Virus record (IMG/VR): IMGVR_UViG_3300025704_000015
Coordinates: 1-64,000 of that record
From: a virus
Direction: 5' to 3' (one strand)
Length of the DNA stretch: 64,000 bases
Positions within the stretch are counted from its first letter, which is position 1. Each line of letters opens with the position of its first letter. Made by a program: the position numbers and the translations under genes. The notes under the pieces are model-generated. The model made no database searches. It had not been told where the DNA came from and saw nothing but the letters and a program-made list of their open reading frames with translations. Of this stretch, positions 34,849 through 43,443 are shown one piece after another.

Positions 34849-35070
34849 ATGAAAAAGAAAAACAAAAGAGCTCGTGACGAAGAAGGCCAGTTTGTTGGAG
34901 ATGATCCAAGCACTCCTGATATTAATGAAGCCTTTGCAGAAGATGCTCAACCACCTAAAGAAGCACCAGCTAAAGCGTCAGGCCCTAAAAAACTAACTCC
35001 GGGCCAGATTAAGAAATTAAAAGGCGAATGGGGTAGCCAGTTTAAAAATAAATTTAAAGGACGTTATTAA
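34849..35070 (+). CDS. Small basic late protein, unknown
   Basis: 73 residues: NKRARDEEGQFVGDDPSTPDINEAF near the start, a Pro/Ala linker, and a basic end KLKGEWGSQFKNKFKGRY. Very similar openings (RARDE.G.F..DDP.TPD.NEA) are known to me from small proteins of marine T4-like phages, without function. A late promoter and basic tail suggest a minor virion or DNA-associated role. Confidence 0.65.
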   Translation: MKKKNKRARDEEGQFVGDDPSTPDINEAFAEDAQPPKEAPAKASGPKKLTPGQIKKLKGEWGSQFKNKFKGRY

Positions 35071-35096
35071 TATTCACGTAAATAATTAAACCATGA

Positions 35097-35127
35097 TATG
35101 GCTTCTAGTATTTTTCTAGAAGCCATA
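35097..35127 (+). terminator. Long perfect hairpin between late and early units
   Basis: A 12-bp perfect stem (35097-35108 with 35116-35127) and AT-rich loop, followed by a weak T run. It separates the late gene at 34849 from the hydroxymethylase promoter. Confidence 0.7.
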
Positions 35128-35134
35128 TTTGTTA

Positions 35135-35163
35135 TTTACAAACTTGGTAAAATATGGTATAAT
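35135..35163 (+). promoter_or_regulatory. Sigma70-like promoter of the dCMP hydroxymethylase unit
   Basis: TTTACA, 17-base spacer, TATAAT, then a leader of about 25 bases. Confidence 0.75.
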
Positions 35164-35195
35164 ATCTTTATACATAATTATACTAACATTACAAT

Positions 35196-35894
35196 ATGAA
35201 CATTAAATCCGTAAGAGACACCTTAGCAAATCTCCATAAAAATAAAGAATATGTCATAGTTAATAAACAATTAACTGTTGAAATTATTGGAGCATCTTTC
35301 ATAGCAAATACTGATTCTATATTTGGTTTGGCCAATGAAGATTATATTGATCGAGAATTAATGTGGTATAGAAGTATGTCTCGTAATGTAAATGATATTA
35401 AAGGTAAGGTTCCAAAGATCTGGGAAATTGTTTCATCGCCAAAAGGAGAGATAAATTCAAATTATGGATATCTAATAAATCACAAAGATAACTATTACCA
35501 ATACAAGAATGTATTAGAAACTCTTAAGAAGGATCCTAACTCGCGCAGAGCAATAATGATTTATACAAATCCTAAAATGCATACTCAATTTAAAAGGAAA
35601 GGTATGACAGATTTTGTTTGTACAAATACTGTTCAATATGTTATTCGTAAAAACAAATTGTCTGCAATTGTCCAAATGAGATCAAACGATGCTTGGGCCG
35701 GTTATAGAAACGATTACGCTTGGCAGAAATATGTTCTTAACAAGTTAGCAAAAGACCTAAATTGCAAAGAAGGTAACATTCATTGGAATGCTGGTAGCTT
35801 ACACGTATATGAAAATCAATTCTACCTACTAGACCATTATTTAAAAACAGGAGAACACGAGATTACTAAAAAACAATATAATAACAACCTCTAA
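35196..35894 (+). CDS. 42: dCMP hydroxymethylase (T4 gp42-like)
   Basis: 232 residues, very close to T4 gp42 (246): VEIIGASFIANTDSIFG, PKIWEIVSSPKGEINSNYG, NSRRAIMIYTNP, the catalytic FVCTNTVQYVIR (Cys 142), and MRSNDAWAGYRNDYAWQ. The Asp at 173 sits where thymidylate synthases have Asn and where the T4 enzyme has the Asp that selects dCMP over dUMP. The enzyme makes 5-hydroxymethyl-dCMP, the precursor of hydroxymethylcytosine DNA. Its neighbours include an HD-domain protein, an Nmad1-like protein and glycosyltransferases. Confidence 0.93.
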   Translation: MNIKSVRDTLANLHKNKEYVIVNKQLTVEIIGASFIANTDSIFGLANEDYIDRELMWYRSMSRNVNDIKGKVPKIWEIVSSPKGEINSNYGYLINHKDNYYQYKNVLETLKKDPNSRRAIMIYTNPKMHTQFKRKGMTDFVCTNTVQYVIRKNKLSAIVQMRSNDAWAGYRNDYAWQKYVLNKLAKDLNCKEGNIHWNAGSLHVYENQFYLLDHYLKTGEHEITKKQYNNNL

Positions 35895-35910
35895 AAACCC
35901 ACCACCCAAT

Positions 35911-36660
35911 ATGTACAGTATTAAAAAACTAGGATATGACGATTGGAATGACGCGCTTGATGCTTTCTTAGAATATAAAACCAGAGATGTGGAAAAAAAC
36001 AATTTATCATTTGATGAATGGTATTCTTTTAAAACAAGAATCAAAAAAATTAATGAAAAAATTAAAAATGGGGAAGCATCTTCTAATGTTAATAAACATA
36101 TAAAAAAAGATATCAAAAAACATAGCGATGACTCTGAAAATTTAACATTAGCAGAAAATGAAATTTTGGAAATGCTGAATAACTTAAATTTAGATGTAAG
36201 CATTTCGCCTAGATATAAAGAAGAATCATACTCTGAAAGAATATGCAGAGAAGCGGAAGAGCTAGCTCGCCGCGCCCATATTGGTCAAACTCGCCATAAT
36301 GGAAACCCTTACATTCATCATATTGAAGATGTTGTTAACATAATTAAATCTAATAGTAATAGCAACACCGCTGAAGCAATTATTGTTGCATGGTTACACG
36401 ACGTTATTTCAACCACTTCTTACACAAGTGAATTTTTATTAGAGCAATCTTGGGTAACTAAAAGAATGCTTAATGCTATTGAAGAAATTGAAATTGGTTA
36501 TTTTGAAACATATCAACAGTATGTTAACAGATTAAAAGAAAATAATTTAGCTTGGGTCGTTAAGTTAGCAAAGCTTATGTCTCTTATGGATAATAATCCG
36601 ACACAAGATGAGCAATTTGAGATTGAAACATTTTGCGATTATCTTGAAGATGAGCCGTAA
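35911..36660 (+). CDS. SpoT/MESH1-like HD-domain protein
   Basis: 249 residues. The first 105 are helical and Lys-rich. The C-terminal 145 form an HD hydrolase of the (p)ppGpp-hydrolase type: AEELARRAHIGQTRHNGNPYIHH, then IVAWLHDVI. In SpoT and MESH1 the HD is followed by Glu-Asp (HDxxEDT); here it reads HDVISTT, so the catalytic ED pair is missing. It may hydrolyse another nucleotide, such as unmodified dCTP derivatives, or be a non-catalytic binder. It follows gp42 after 16 bases. Confidence 0.72.
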   Translation: MYSIKKLGYDDWNDALDAFLEYKTRDVEKNNLSFDEWYSFKTRIKKINEKIKNGEASSNVNKHIKKDIKKHSDDSENLTLAENEILEMLNNLNLDVSISPRYKEESYSERICREAEELARRAHIGQTRHNGNPYIHHIEDVVNIIKSNSNSNTAEAIIVAWLHDVISTTSYTSEFLLEQSWVTKRMLNAIEEIEIGYFETYQQYVNRLKENNLAWVVKLAKLMSLMDNNPTQDEQFEIETFCDYLEDEP

Positions 36661-36678
36661 AATAACTAAATAAAAAGA

Positions 36679-36707
36679 TTTACATTCTTATTAATATGTG
36701 GTATAAT
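36679..36707 (+). promoter_or_regulatory. Sigma70-like promoter of the modification cluster
   Basis: TTTACA, 17-base spacer, TATAAT, ATG eight bases past the -10. It drives the Nmad1-like gene and probably the overlapping glycosyltransferase-cytidylyltransferase run. Confidence 0.78.
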
Positions 36708-36714
36708 TAATCAT

Positions 36715-37062
36715 ATGAATAAGGAAGCTAAAGAAAGTATTAAGGTATTACGAGAGTGTGCCGAATTACAAACTGCTAAATCAAGAGATTATCAAAATCC
36801 TAACAGCCGAATTAAACAAGCTGATTATTATCCACGAGGCATCGCATCTATCTTAGATATTATTTACGCCAAAACTCTTAGAATGTATTCGGTTCTAGAA
36901 GCTATGGAATCTGATACTGGATATGAGCCAAACTTTGAATCTCTTGAAGATTCTGGTAAAGATCTTATTAACTATGCGTCGTTCTTAGTAGCTTATATGA
37001 GACATGGCGTAGATGGCCAAGATGTTAATAAAGATTTTTTAAATCGAAACGGAAACAAATAG
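36715..37062 (+). CDS. Nmad1-like (DUF1599) nucleotide-modification protein
   Basis: 115 residues matching the nucleotide-modification-associated domain 1 pattern: CAELQTAKSRDYQNPNSRIKQ, YYPRGIASILDIIYAKTLRMYSVLE, and SLEDSGKDLINYASFLVAYM. The family is associated by gene neighbourhood with phage base-hypermodification pathways; biochemical function is not established. Located between gp42 and the glycosyltransferases, it supports a modification role. Confidence 0.75.
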   Translation: MNKEAKESIKVLRECAELQTAKSRDYQNPNSRIKQADYYPRGIASILDIIYAKTLRMYSVLEAMESDTGYEPNFESLEDSGKDLINYASFLVAYMRHGVDGQDVNKDFLNRNGNK

Positions 37063-37069
37063 ATATATT

Positions 37070-38347
37070 ATGAGAATCGGCATCGGCAAGATTGGTAAGT
37101 CTGTATTATTCAATAGTAAAAATTGGGGCGCTGTTGGCGGTGACAATGAAGCTCCTATTTTATATGAACACCTAATAACACAAAACCCTGAGCATACTTT
37201 TGTTATGCTTGGCGCTAGTGACTTTGATAGATTATCTATTGCCGAGCAAGAACGGATTAACGTTCATGGTAATTTCATATATGCTTTCTCTGGGTTTTCC
37301 GAATGGCGAAAAAATCAATGGGATAAATCTAAAGCTCAACACCCTTCAAATGATAGGCAAGAGTTTATGGAAAACATTATTATTCCAAATCCAAAATTTG
37401 AAATTGATGCTGGTGTTTTTATGTGCGGTCAAGTTGCAACTTCTAATGTTGGGGGTTGGGCTCGTAAACAAACAGATCATACTCAATTAGCAAAGCCACT
37501 TGATGTTCAACGAAAGTACGCAGGACCAACAATTCATTATCTTAATAAGTATAAAGAAGTACCTTGGTTAATGTTATTAAACGATCCTCGCCTTTATCCT
37601 GGGAAGATGAGAGACCTAATGAATCCTCCTAGGAAGATCTTTTCACAATATAATCAAAAGTGTTTACACCGTAATAGTATTGAATATGATAGCCCTGTTA
37701 GGGAAATAACAGAAATAGAACAATTATATAAAGGTATTGAAACTACATTTTTAATTGGAAAAGAAAAGGGTAAATCTATTCAAGAAGCACCAAACACATT
37801 AGATAGTTTCTTTGGTGAGCCTGAAGAAAAGACAACTGAAAAAGATATTAACTTTATGATTGTTTGTAATGAGGGCAAACCATCGCGTTATCCTGATTTG
37901 AAAAAATATATTTTAGAACATGTCGATGATGTTGATATTTACGGACAATGGAACTCCGATACAATTGGAGATGACTCTCGATTCAAAGGACCTAAGAAGT
38001 TTAACGATTTAATGAGAATGTTGCCACGAGTTAAATATACTTTTTGTATTCCAATTAAAAAGGGTTGGGTTACCGCAAAGTTTTGGGAAATGGCTCATTA
38101 TGGAATTATACCATTCCTGCATCCAACCTATGATCAACAAAAACATTTGGATGTACCTGATTTTATTAGAGTAAAAGATTCTAAAGATCTTTTTAATAAA
38201 ATTAAATTCCTTGAAGAAAACCCTAAAGCTTATCAGCAACTTCGCGATCAGTTAGATGATATTCTTAAAGAAGAGTATTATGATGGGAGTTATCTCAATG
38301 ATTTGATCCTAGGTAAATTAACTGAACTAAATAAAAGTAATGCATAA
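37070..38347 (+). CDS. GT-B-type glycosyltransferase, possibly DNA-modifying
   Basis: 425 residues. The N-terminus MRIGIGKIGKSVLFNSKNWGA and GGDNEAPILYEHLI fit the first Rossmann domain. The C-terminal domain (INFMIVCNEGKPSRYPDL, VDIYGQWN, and AKFWEMAHYGIIPFLHP with the conserved Glu) is the nucleotide-sugar half of a GT-B enzyme. The arrangement recalls T4 alpha-glucosyltransferase. Given the hydroxymethylase 1.2 kb upstream, DNA hydroxymethylcytosine is a reasonable acceptor, but another acceptor is possible. Its end overlaps the next gene by eight bases. Confidence 0.68.
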   Translation: MRIGIGKIGKSVLFNSKNWGAVGGDNEAPILYEHLITQNPEHTFVMLGASDFDRLSIAEQERINVHGNFIYAFSGFSEWRKNQWDKSKAQHPSNDRQEFMENIIIPNPKFEIDAGVFMCGQVATSNVGGWARKQTDHTQLAKPLDVQRKYAGPTIHYLNKYKEVPWLMLLNDPRLYPGKMRDLMNPPRKIFSQYNQKCLHRNSIEYDSPVREITEIEQLYKGIETTFLIGKEKGKSIQEAPNTLDSFFGEPEEKTTEKDINFMIVCNEGKPSRYPDLKKYILEHVDDVDIYGQWNSDTIGDDSRFKGPKKFNDLMRMLPRVKYTFCIPIKKGWVTAKFWEMAHYGIIPFLHPTYDQQKHLDVPDFIRVKDSKDLFNKIKFLEENPKAYQQLRDQLDDILKEEYYDGSYLNDLILGKLTELNKSNA

Positions 38348-39362
38348 CAAAAGAATAGTTTTAGACTTTGATGATACACTCGCTTTAACAACAAATCGCG
38401 ATTGGGAACATGCTGAACCAAACATAGAGTTAATTCAAAAGGTTAATTCTTTATATGACGATGGGTGGGAGGTTGATATTTTTACGGCACGAGGATCTAT
38501 CTCTTGTAAAACTCGAGAAGAAGCTAAAGAAAAGTATGCCGGCCAAATCAAAAAGTGGCTAAAGAAAAACGGAGTCAAGTATAGGTCTCTAAGTTTTGAC
38601 AAACCACTCGCTGCATACTATATTGACGATAAAGGTATCTCTCCTGAACTTTTCCTTAAGACTGATATTAGACAACTCGATGGAGGTTTGTCTGGTGCTG
38701 ATATTTTTACTGATGGAACATATGTTCATAAAACAGATAAGAATGCTCACAAAGTTAATGAATGGTATTCACAAGTAAAGAACTATATTAATACACCTGA
38801 AGTTCTAAGACTTGTTGGTGAAACTTTAACAATTGAGTATATACAACATGACAAAAGTTTCTTCAAGAATAATTTCCACCGTGCAATCGGAATTATTCAA
38901 GAAAGTCTTGAAGATTTAAAGGAGATTGATTCGCCTGAAGATTCTCTTGAATTTTCTGATTATGTTGCGCGGATTTATTCGCACTCTGATATTTCTGGTG
39001 AGTCATATTTTAATACCATATGTGATTCTCTTAAGTATTTAAATCTTAAACGTTCATTTTCTCATGGCGACTTTGGAGTTACAAATATGTTATTTAAGAG
39101 TGAGACTCTTTACTTAATTGACCCTATTCCCGATGTGTTTGGCTGTACCGAAATTGATGCAGCTAAATTCTGTGCGAGCCTTATCGTGAATCAATATGAT
39201 AACGACATAGTCAATAACTCGATCTCAACATTATCTATGTTTAATTCTATTAATCAGACCGACTTTAAAATTCTTATTGCGGCTGAACTCATTCGAGTTT
39301 TTAAATATCATCCTAATAACCAAATCATTTCTAAAGCAGTTAAAAACATATGTGTATTATGA
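38340..39362 (+). CDS. HAD phosphatase fused to an APH-type kinase domain
   Basis: 340 residues with two domains. Residues 1-110 are a HAD domain (VLDFDDTLAL, catalytic D9 and D11; IFTARG; YIDDKG). Residues about 135-340 form an aminoglycoside/choline-kinase-like fold with catalytic loop SHGDFGVTNML (about 241) and LIDPIPD. Such fusions occur in capsule and sugar-phosphate pathways. Here it could phosphorylate or dephosphorylate a small alcohol or sugar destined for transfer. Translationally coupled to both neighbours by overlaps. Confidence 0.7.
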   Translation: MHNKRIVLDFDDTLALTTNRDWEHAEPNIELIQKVNSLYDDGWEVDIFTARGSISCKTREEAKEKYAGQIKKWLKKNGVKYRSLSFDKPLAAYYIDDKGISPELFLKTDIRQLDGGLSGADIFTDGTYVHKTDKNAHKVNEWYSQVKNYINTPEVLRLVGETLTIEYIQHDKSFFKNNFHRAIGIIQESLEDLKEIDSPEDSLEFSDYVARIYSHSDISGESYFNTICDSLKYLNLKRSFSHGDFGVTNMLFKSETLYLIDPIPDVFGCTEIDAAKFCASLIVNQYDNDIVNNSISTLSMFNSINQTDFKILIAAELIRVFKYHPNNQIISKAVKNICVL

Positions 39363-40267
39363 ACAACATTTTAATAATAAGTAACAAACCTGAACGGCTC
39401 GAATCGTTCATTAAATATTACAACATTTTCAATGAACCGACTGATATAGTTCTAAATGTAATACTCGATGATCGTTATCAAACATATGATCTTAGTGATA
39501 CTATTAAGGATAATTATAACATCTATTATGCGTCTGATGCGGTTAAGCAATTGGTTCCAAGATTATCTGATCCTGAGACCGCGGAGATTATCCTTGACAA
39601 ATTCCGTTTGTCAATTAAGCTTCTTGTTATTTTATATGCTCATGAAGTACTAGGTATGGAAAAGGTTTGTATGATGGACGATGACACGTTCCTTATTCAA
39701 CCTATTGATAGTTACTTCGAAAATGATTATGTTTTCTATAATGAAAGAGTACTTGGTCGCATGTCTGTTGCTGTCGAGAATCTTATGACAGGAATCTACA
39801 GTGATCTTGTGGATGTTCATAAAATGAATACTAAGCCCCACTTTACTTTAAACTCAGGTCAGGTAATACATACAAAAAATCCAAATCTATTCAAGTTTAT
39901 TGATAGAGCGTTCTGTTCAGACTTACTTAATGTCGTATGTGGAGCTATCGAGAAGTATAAATCAAAGAAGAACTACCTGGGTAATATTCATCATCGACCA
40001 ATTGGTGGAAAGTATTGGATCATGGAACAAAACGTCTATGCTGTTTACTTCAGGTGGTTAACCGAGAATGGTTATGCTGTAAAAGAGTTTCCAAGAAATG
40101 AGTTTAAGCTATACGAAGGCCTTCTTAAACCAAATTATACAATGGACAGAATTAGAAAACTTCCAAAATTTTTACATTACCTTCCTACAGATAAGTCACC
40201 GTTATATGATACGGTCGCAAAGCAGCTTGACAGAATCATAAATAAAGAAATACATGTTCCTAGATAA
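39350..40267 (+). CDS. GT-A-type glycosyltransferase
   Basis: 305 residues. A nucleotide-binding GT-A pattern is visible: a hydrophobic strand leading to KVCMMDDDTFLI with the DDD metal motif near residue 110, then a long acceptor region with HHRPIGGKYWIMEQN. The start may be the first or fourth codon (both Met); the first overlaps the HAD-kinase gene by 13 bases. Together with the GT-B enzyme it suggests a two-step sugar decoration of DNA, or a surface glycan. Confidence 0.65.
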   Translation: MCIMNNILIISNKPERLESFIKYYNIFNEPTDIVLNVILDDRYQTYDLSDTIKDNYNIYYASDAVKQLVPRLSDPETAEIILDKFRLSIKLLVILYAHEVLGMEKVCMMDDDTFLIQPIDSYFENDYVFYNERVLGRMSVAVENLMTGIYSDLVDVHKMNTKPHFTLNSGQVIHTKNPNLFKFIDRAFCSDLLNVVCGAIEKYKSKKNYLGNIHHRPIGGKYWIMEQNVYAVYFRWLTENGYAVKEFPRNEFKLYEGLLKPNYTMDRIRKLPKFLHYLPTDKSPLYDTVAKQLDRIINKEIHVPR

Positions 40268-40688
40268 AAATAAACTACCAAATGATGCTAAGATTGGCTT
40301 CACCTGTTCAACCTTCGATTTATTACACGCCGGTCATATTGTGATGTTGCAAGAAGCAAAATCATTATGCGACTATCTTGTATGTGGTCTATTAATTGAT
40401 CCAACTGTTGACCGCCCTGATTCTAAAAACAAACCGATCCAATCTCCATTTGAAAGGTACGTACAATTATCGTCATGCCGATATGTCGATGAAGTTATAC
40501 CTTTCACGACTGAGCAAGAAATAGTTGACATCATATTAACTATAAATCCTGACATCAGAATTGTTGGCGAAGAATATCGAGACACGGATCACACAGGAAA
40601 GGGCTTATGCCCTGTACATTATAATAAAAGAAAACATTCATTCTCTTCGTCAGATCTTAGAGACCGAGTAATAAAATCAAATATATAA
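40254..40688 (+). CDS. Cytidylyltransferase (TagD/GCT-like)
   Basis: 144 residues with the nucleotidyltransferase signature GFTCSTFDLLHAGHIVML (H25-A-G-H28), RYVDEVIPF, IRIVGEEYRD, and an SSSDLRDRV end that corresponds to the RTEGISTT motif region. Size and order match glycerol-3-phosphate cytidylyltransferase. It would make a CDP-activated alcohol or sugar from the kinase product. It overlaps the GT-A gene by 14 bases and closes the four-gene coupled unit; a hairpin follows. Confidence 0.78.
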   Translation: MFLDKNKLPNDAKIGFTCSTFDLLHAGHIVMLQEAKSLCDYLVCGLLIDPTVDRPDSKNKPIQSPFERYVQLSSCRYVDEVIPFTTEQEIVDIILTINPDIRIVGEEYRDTDHTGKGLCPVHYNKRKHSFSSSDLRDRVIKSNI

Positions 40689-40703
40689 TTATATAAAACA
40701 CAC

Positions 40704-40733
40704 GCCTATTACATCATGATGATCATGATAGGC
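40704..40733 (+). terminator. Nested hairpin after the modification cluster
   Basis: An outer stem GCCTAT/ATAGGC encloses an inner palindrome CATGAT-G-ATCATG. There is no T run directly after. It may be a terminator, an mRNA stabiliser or a binding site. Confidence 0.5.
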
Positions 40734-40774
40734 AAAGCATAATAAAAATTTAAGTAAAAAAATATTAAAATAAA

Positions 40775-41989
40775 ATGAAAAGTGAAATAACATATGGCAG
40801 TATCGTGCCTTTAATCGGAGGAGAAAGTTTAGGAATTCAAAATGTTCTTGATGGTAAACATCCTGAATGGGTAATGTCATATCGAGCTTTTGAAGCTAAT
40901 GATGCCCATTATATGAATCATATTAGAAACCAAGGGTATGAAGGAGATTATGTATTTCTTGATGAAACTCATGGTTATAAAGCAAAACAAGTAGATGTAG
41001 TAAATACGGTTTGCCCTTGCGCAGGTTTATCATCCTTATCACCAACATCAAATGCTAAGAGTGCTACAAACGATTGGATGTATCATACGGCCGAGCATGT
41101 TCTTGAAAATATTAAACCAAAAGTATTTTGGGGAGAGAACGCGCCAAGACTAGCGATGTCAACAGGAGCTCCGGTTGTCGATAAATTAAAAGAAATTGCT
41201 AAGAAATTTAATTATACATTTAGCATTTACAAAACAAAAAGTCTGGTGCAAGGTTTTTCTCAAGTTCGTGATAGGACGTTCTATTTCTTTTGGAAAGACG
41301 ATTCTGTTCCACTCTTTGATTATATCCATCGACCAAATCAAAAAATTGAAGATTTATTAAACGCCGTTGTAAATGATCCGGAAGATCCTATGAGCGAAGT
41401 TCTTAATAAAGATATTCCTTCAGAGTTTTGTTTATATAATTATATTCTCAATGAAATTCATGGCGGTATTTCTCATGCTGAGTTTGTAGATAAGCATTTA
41501 GAAAAATCATCAAATGCGTTTCATTATATTGAAAATAACGATTCATATGATAAACTAATCCCATGGCTACAAGAAAAGGGAGAAGATCGTTGGGCTGCTA
41601 CAATTGGTCGAATGAATGAAAAAATTAAAAATGGCAAAGGAGTAATGAGAAGAACTGTTACATGGCCCAAGGATTATATTGGTGCTTTTGTTGGCCACCT
41701 CCCACAATGGCTTACTCATCCAACTGAAGATCGTTATTTAACGGTTCGCGAGTGTATGGAAATTATGTATTTGCCTAAAGACTTTCAATTACTTAATACT
41801 AAACAATGGAATCATATTTGTCAAAATGTTCCTGTTAAGACAGCCGAAGATATGATGGGCCAAATTGTAAAATATTTACAAGGTGATCTTGATAAAGTAA
41901 ATACCACATATATCTTACAAGATAATAAAAGGCAGAGGTGGGAAGCTGAACAAGAATGTGAAACCGCTTCATTAGAAGACTTCACATAA
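40775..41989 (+). CDS. C5-cytosine methyltransferase-family protein
   Basis: 404 residues with the ordered motifs of DNA C5-methyltransferases: motif I variant IVPLIGGESLG, motif IV VCPCAGLSSLS with the catalytic Cys, motif VI GENAPRL, motif VIII QGFSQVRDRTFYF, and a C-terminal motif X-like LTVRECMEIMYLP. The PCAG core differs from the usual PCQ. It may methylate cytosine. However, it sits in a phage that appears to make hydroxymethylcytosine, whose C5 is already substituted, so it might act on unmodified (for example host) DNA or perform a different C5 chemistry. Confidence 0.72.
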   Translation: MKSEITYGSIVPLIGGESLGIQNVLDGKHPEWVMSYRAFEANDAHYMNHIRNQGYEGDYVFLDETHGYKAKQVDVVNTVCPCAGLSSLSPTSNAKSATNDWMYHTAEHVLENIKPKVFWGENAPRLAMSTGAPVVDKLKEIAKKFNYTFSIYKTKSLVQGFSQVRDRTFYFFWKDDSVPLFDYIHRPNQKIEDLLNAVVNDPEDPMSEVLNKDIPSEFCLYNYILNEIHGGISHAEFVDKHLEKSSNAFHYIENNDSYDKLIPWLQEKGEDRWAATIGRMNEKIKNGKGVMRRTVTWPKDYIGAFVGHLPQWLTHPTEDRYLTVRECMEIMYLPKDFQLLNTKQWNHICQNVPVKTAEDMMGQIVKYLQGDLDKVNTTYILQDNKRQRWEAEQECETASLEDFT

Positions 41990-42005
41990 TAATAATATTT
42001 AATGA

Positions 42006-42034
42006 TTTACATTCATTAAAAAATAGATTATAAT
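42006..42034 (+). promoter_or_regulatory. Sigma70-like promoter of uvsX
   Basis: TTTACA, 17-base spacer, TATAAT, then about 18 bases of leader before uvsX. Confidence 0.78.
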
Positions 42035-42059
42035 ATTAACAGCAACAAAATAAAACTAT

Positions 42060-43148
42060 ATGTCATTACTAGATAAACTAAAAAAGAACTGCCGAGTAAA
42101 AGAAGCCGACGTCCTAGCCGATAGCCAATTTTACGCGGAGAAGGATATGATTCCAACACCAGTGCCGATGATTAACGTCGCGCTTAGTGGAAAAATGGAT
42201 GGGGGTTTAACAAGCGGGTTAACCGTATTGGCTGGGCCTTCTAAACACTTTAAAACTTCATTTGCTCTACTAATGGCAAGTGCTTATTTAAAACAACATA
42301 AGGACGCGGTTCTAATGTTTTATGATTCAGAGTTTGGTTCTCCGCAAGCATACTTTGAAAGCTTTGGTATTGATATTAACCGAGTACTTCATATTCCTAT
42401 TAAGAATGTCGAAGAACTGAAGTTCGATATGATTAACCAATTTGAAGATCTAGATCGCAAAGATAAAGTTATTGTTATTATTGATTCGATTGGTAACCTT
42501 GCATCTAAGAAGGAGATGGACGACGCTATTAACGAAAAGAGTGTCGCTGATATGAGCCGAGCAAAATCCATTAAGGGTTTATTCCGAATGGCTACTCCTT
42601 ACTTAACAATGAAAGACATTCCTCTGATTGCAGTTAACCATACATATCAAGAGATGGGGCTGTTTCCAAGAGCGGTTGTATCAGGAGGAACTGGAATTTA
42701 TTATTCAGCAGATACCATTTGGATTATTGGTCGTTCACAAGATAAAAAAGGAACAGAGATTCAAGGTTATCACTTTAACGTTGTAGTTGAGAAAAGCAGA
42801 TTTGTTAAAGAGAAAAGCCGTATTCCAATTACAGTGAGTTGGGAAGGTGGAATTCAAAAATGGAGTGGCCTGCTTGATGTTGCGATTGACGGAGGTTATG
42901 CTACAAAACCAAAGAACGGATGGTACATGGCAAATAACCCAGAGACGGGTGAAGAACTGCATCCTGTTAACCGTCGTGCCGCCGACACTCTTAATAAAGA
43001 GTTTTGGGAACCTATCTTTGAGAAAACTGACTTTGCCGATTTTATTAAAAACAAATTTACGATTGGTTTACATGATATGTCAGGTGATGAAGCTGAAGTG
43101 GTTGTAGATGCCGCTCTTGAAACTGAAACTATTGAAGAAGATGCTTGA
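42060..43148 (+). CDS. uvsX: UvsX recombinase (RecA-like)
   Basis: 362 residues. The Walker A variant GPSKHFKTS (59-67), VLMFYDSEFGSP, Walker B VIVIIDSIGNL, and an L2-like VSGGTGIYYSADTIWIIGR segment match T4 UvsX (391). It forms filaments on ssDNA, loaded by UvsY, for strand exchange and replication restart. The acidic C-terminus (EAEVVVDAALETETIEEDA) is typical. The next gene overlaps its stop. Confidence 0.95.
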   Translation: MSLLDKLKKNCRVKEADVLADSQFYAEKDMIPTPVPMINVALSGKMDGGLTSGLTVLAGPSKHFKTSFALLMASAYLKQHKDAVLMFYDSEFGSPQAYFESFGIDINRVLHIPIKNVEELKFDMINQFEDLDRKDKVIVIIDSIGNLASKKEMDDAINEKSVADMSRAKSIKGLFRMATPYLTMKDIPLIAVNHTYQEMGLFPRAVVSGGTGIYYSADTIWIIGRSQDKKGTEIQGYHFNVVVEKSRFVKEKSRIPITVSWEGGIQKWSGLLDVAIDGGYATKPKNGWYMANNPETGEELHPVNRRAADTLNKEFWEPIFEKTDFADFIKNKFTIGLHDMSGDEAEVVVDAALETETIEEDA

Positions 43149-43443
43149 AGAAGGATCAGACTATGAAATTGTTTCCCATGGTAAAATTAAAGACCATGCT
43201 TCAATTAAAATTCTTAAAGGAGAATATGAAGGCGTCCAATATAGTTATGGGAAAATCTCATTTGAATTAAAGGACGTTGATGGTATGGAACTGCCAGTAT
43301 TAAAGTTCATTTATGAAATTGATAAACATCCTGAAACAATAGAAAAAGAAACCTTAGAAAAAGACCAATATTTTACATCTTATATTGGAACTATATTAGA
43401 TAAAATATTAATAGAACAAGGTCAAACAGATAAGCATGAATAA
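43141..43443 (+). CDS. Small protein between uvsX and gp41, unknown
   Basis: 100 residues from the ATG overlapping the uvsX stop by eight bases (MLEEGSDYEIVSHGKIKD). An ATG farther upstream lies inside uvsX. The body is beta-rich then Lys/Glu-rich. It also overlaps gp41 by eight bases, so it is coupled to both and likely acts in recombination or replication. No family is recognised. Confidence 0.68.
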   Translation: MLEEGSDYEIVSHGKIKDHASIKILKGEYEGVQYSYGKISFELKDVDGMELPVLKFIYEIDKHPETIEKETLEKDQYFTSYIGTILDKILIEQGQTDKHE

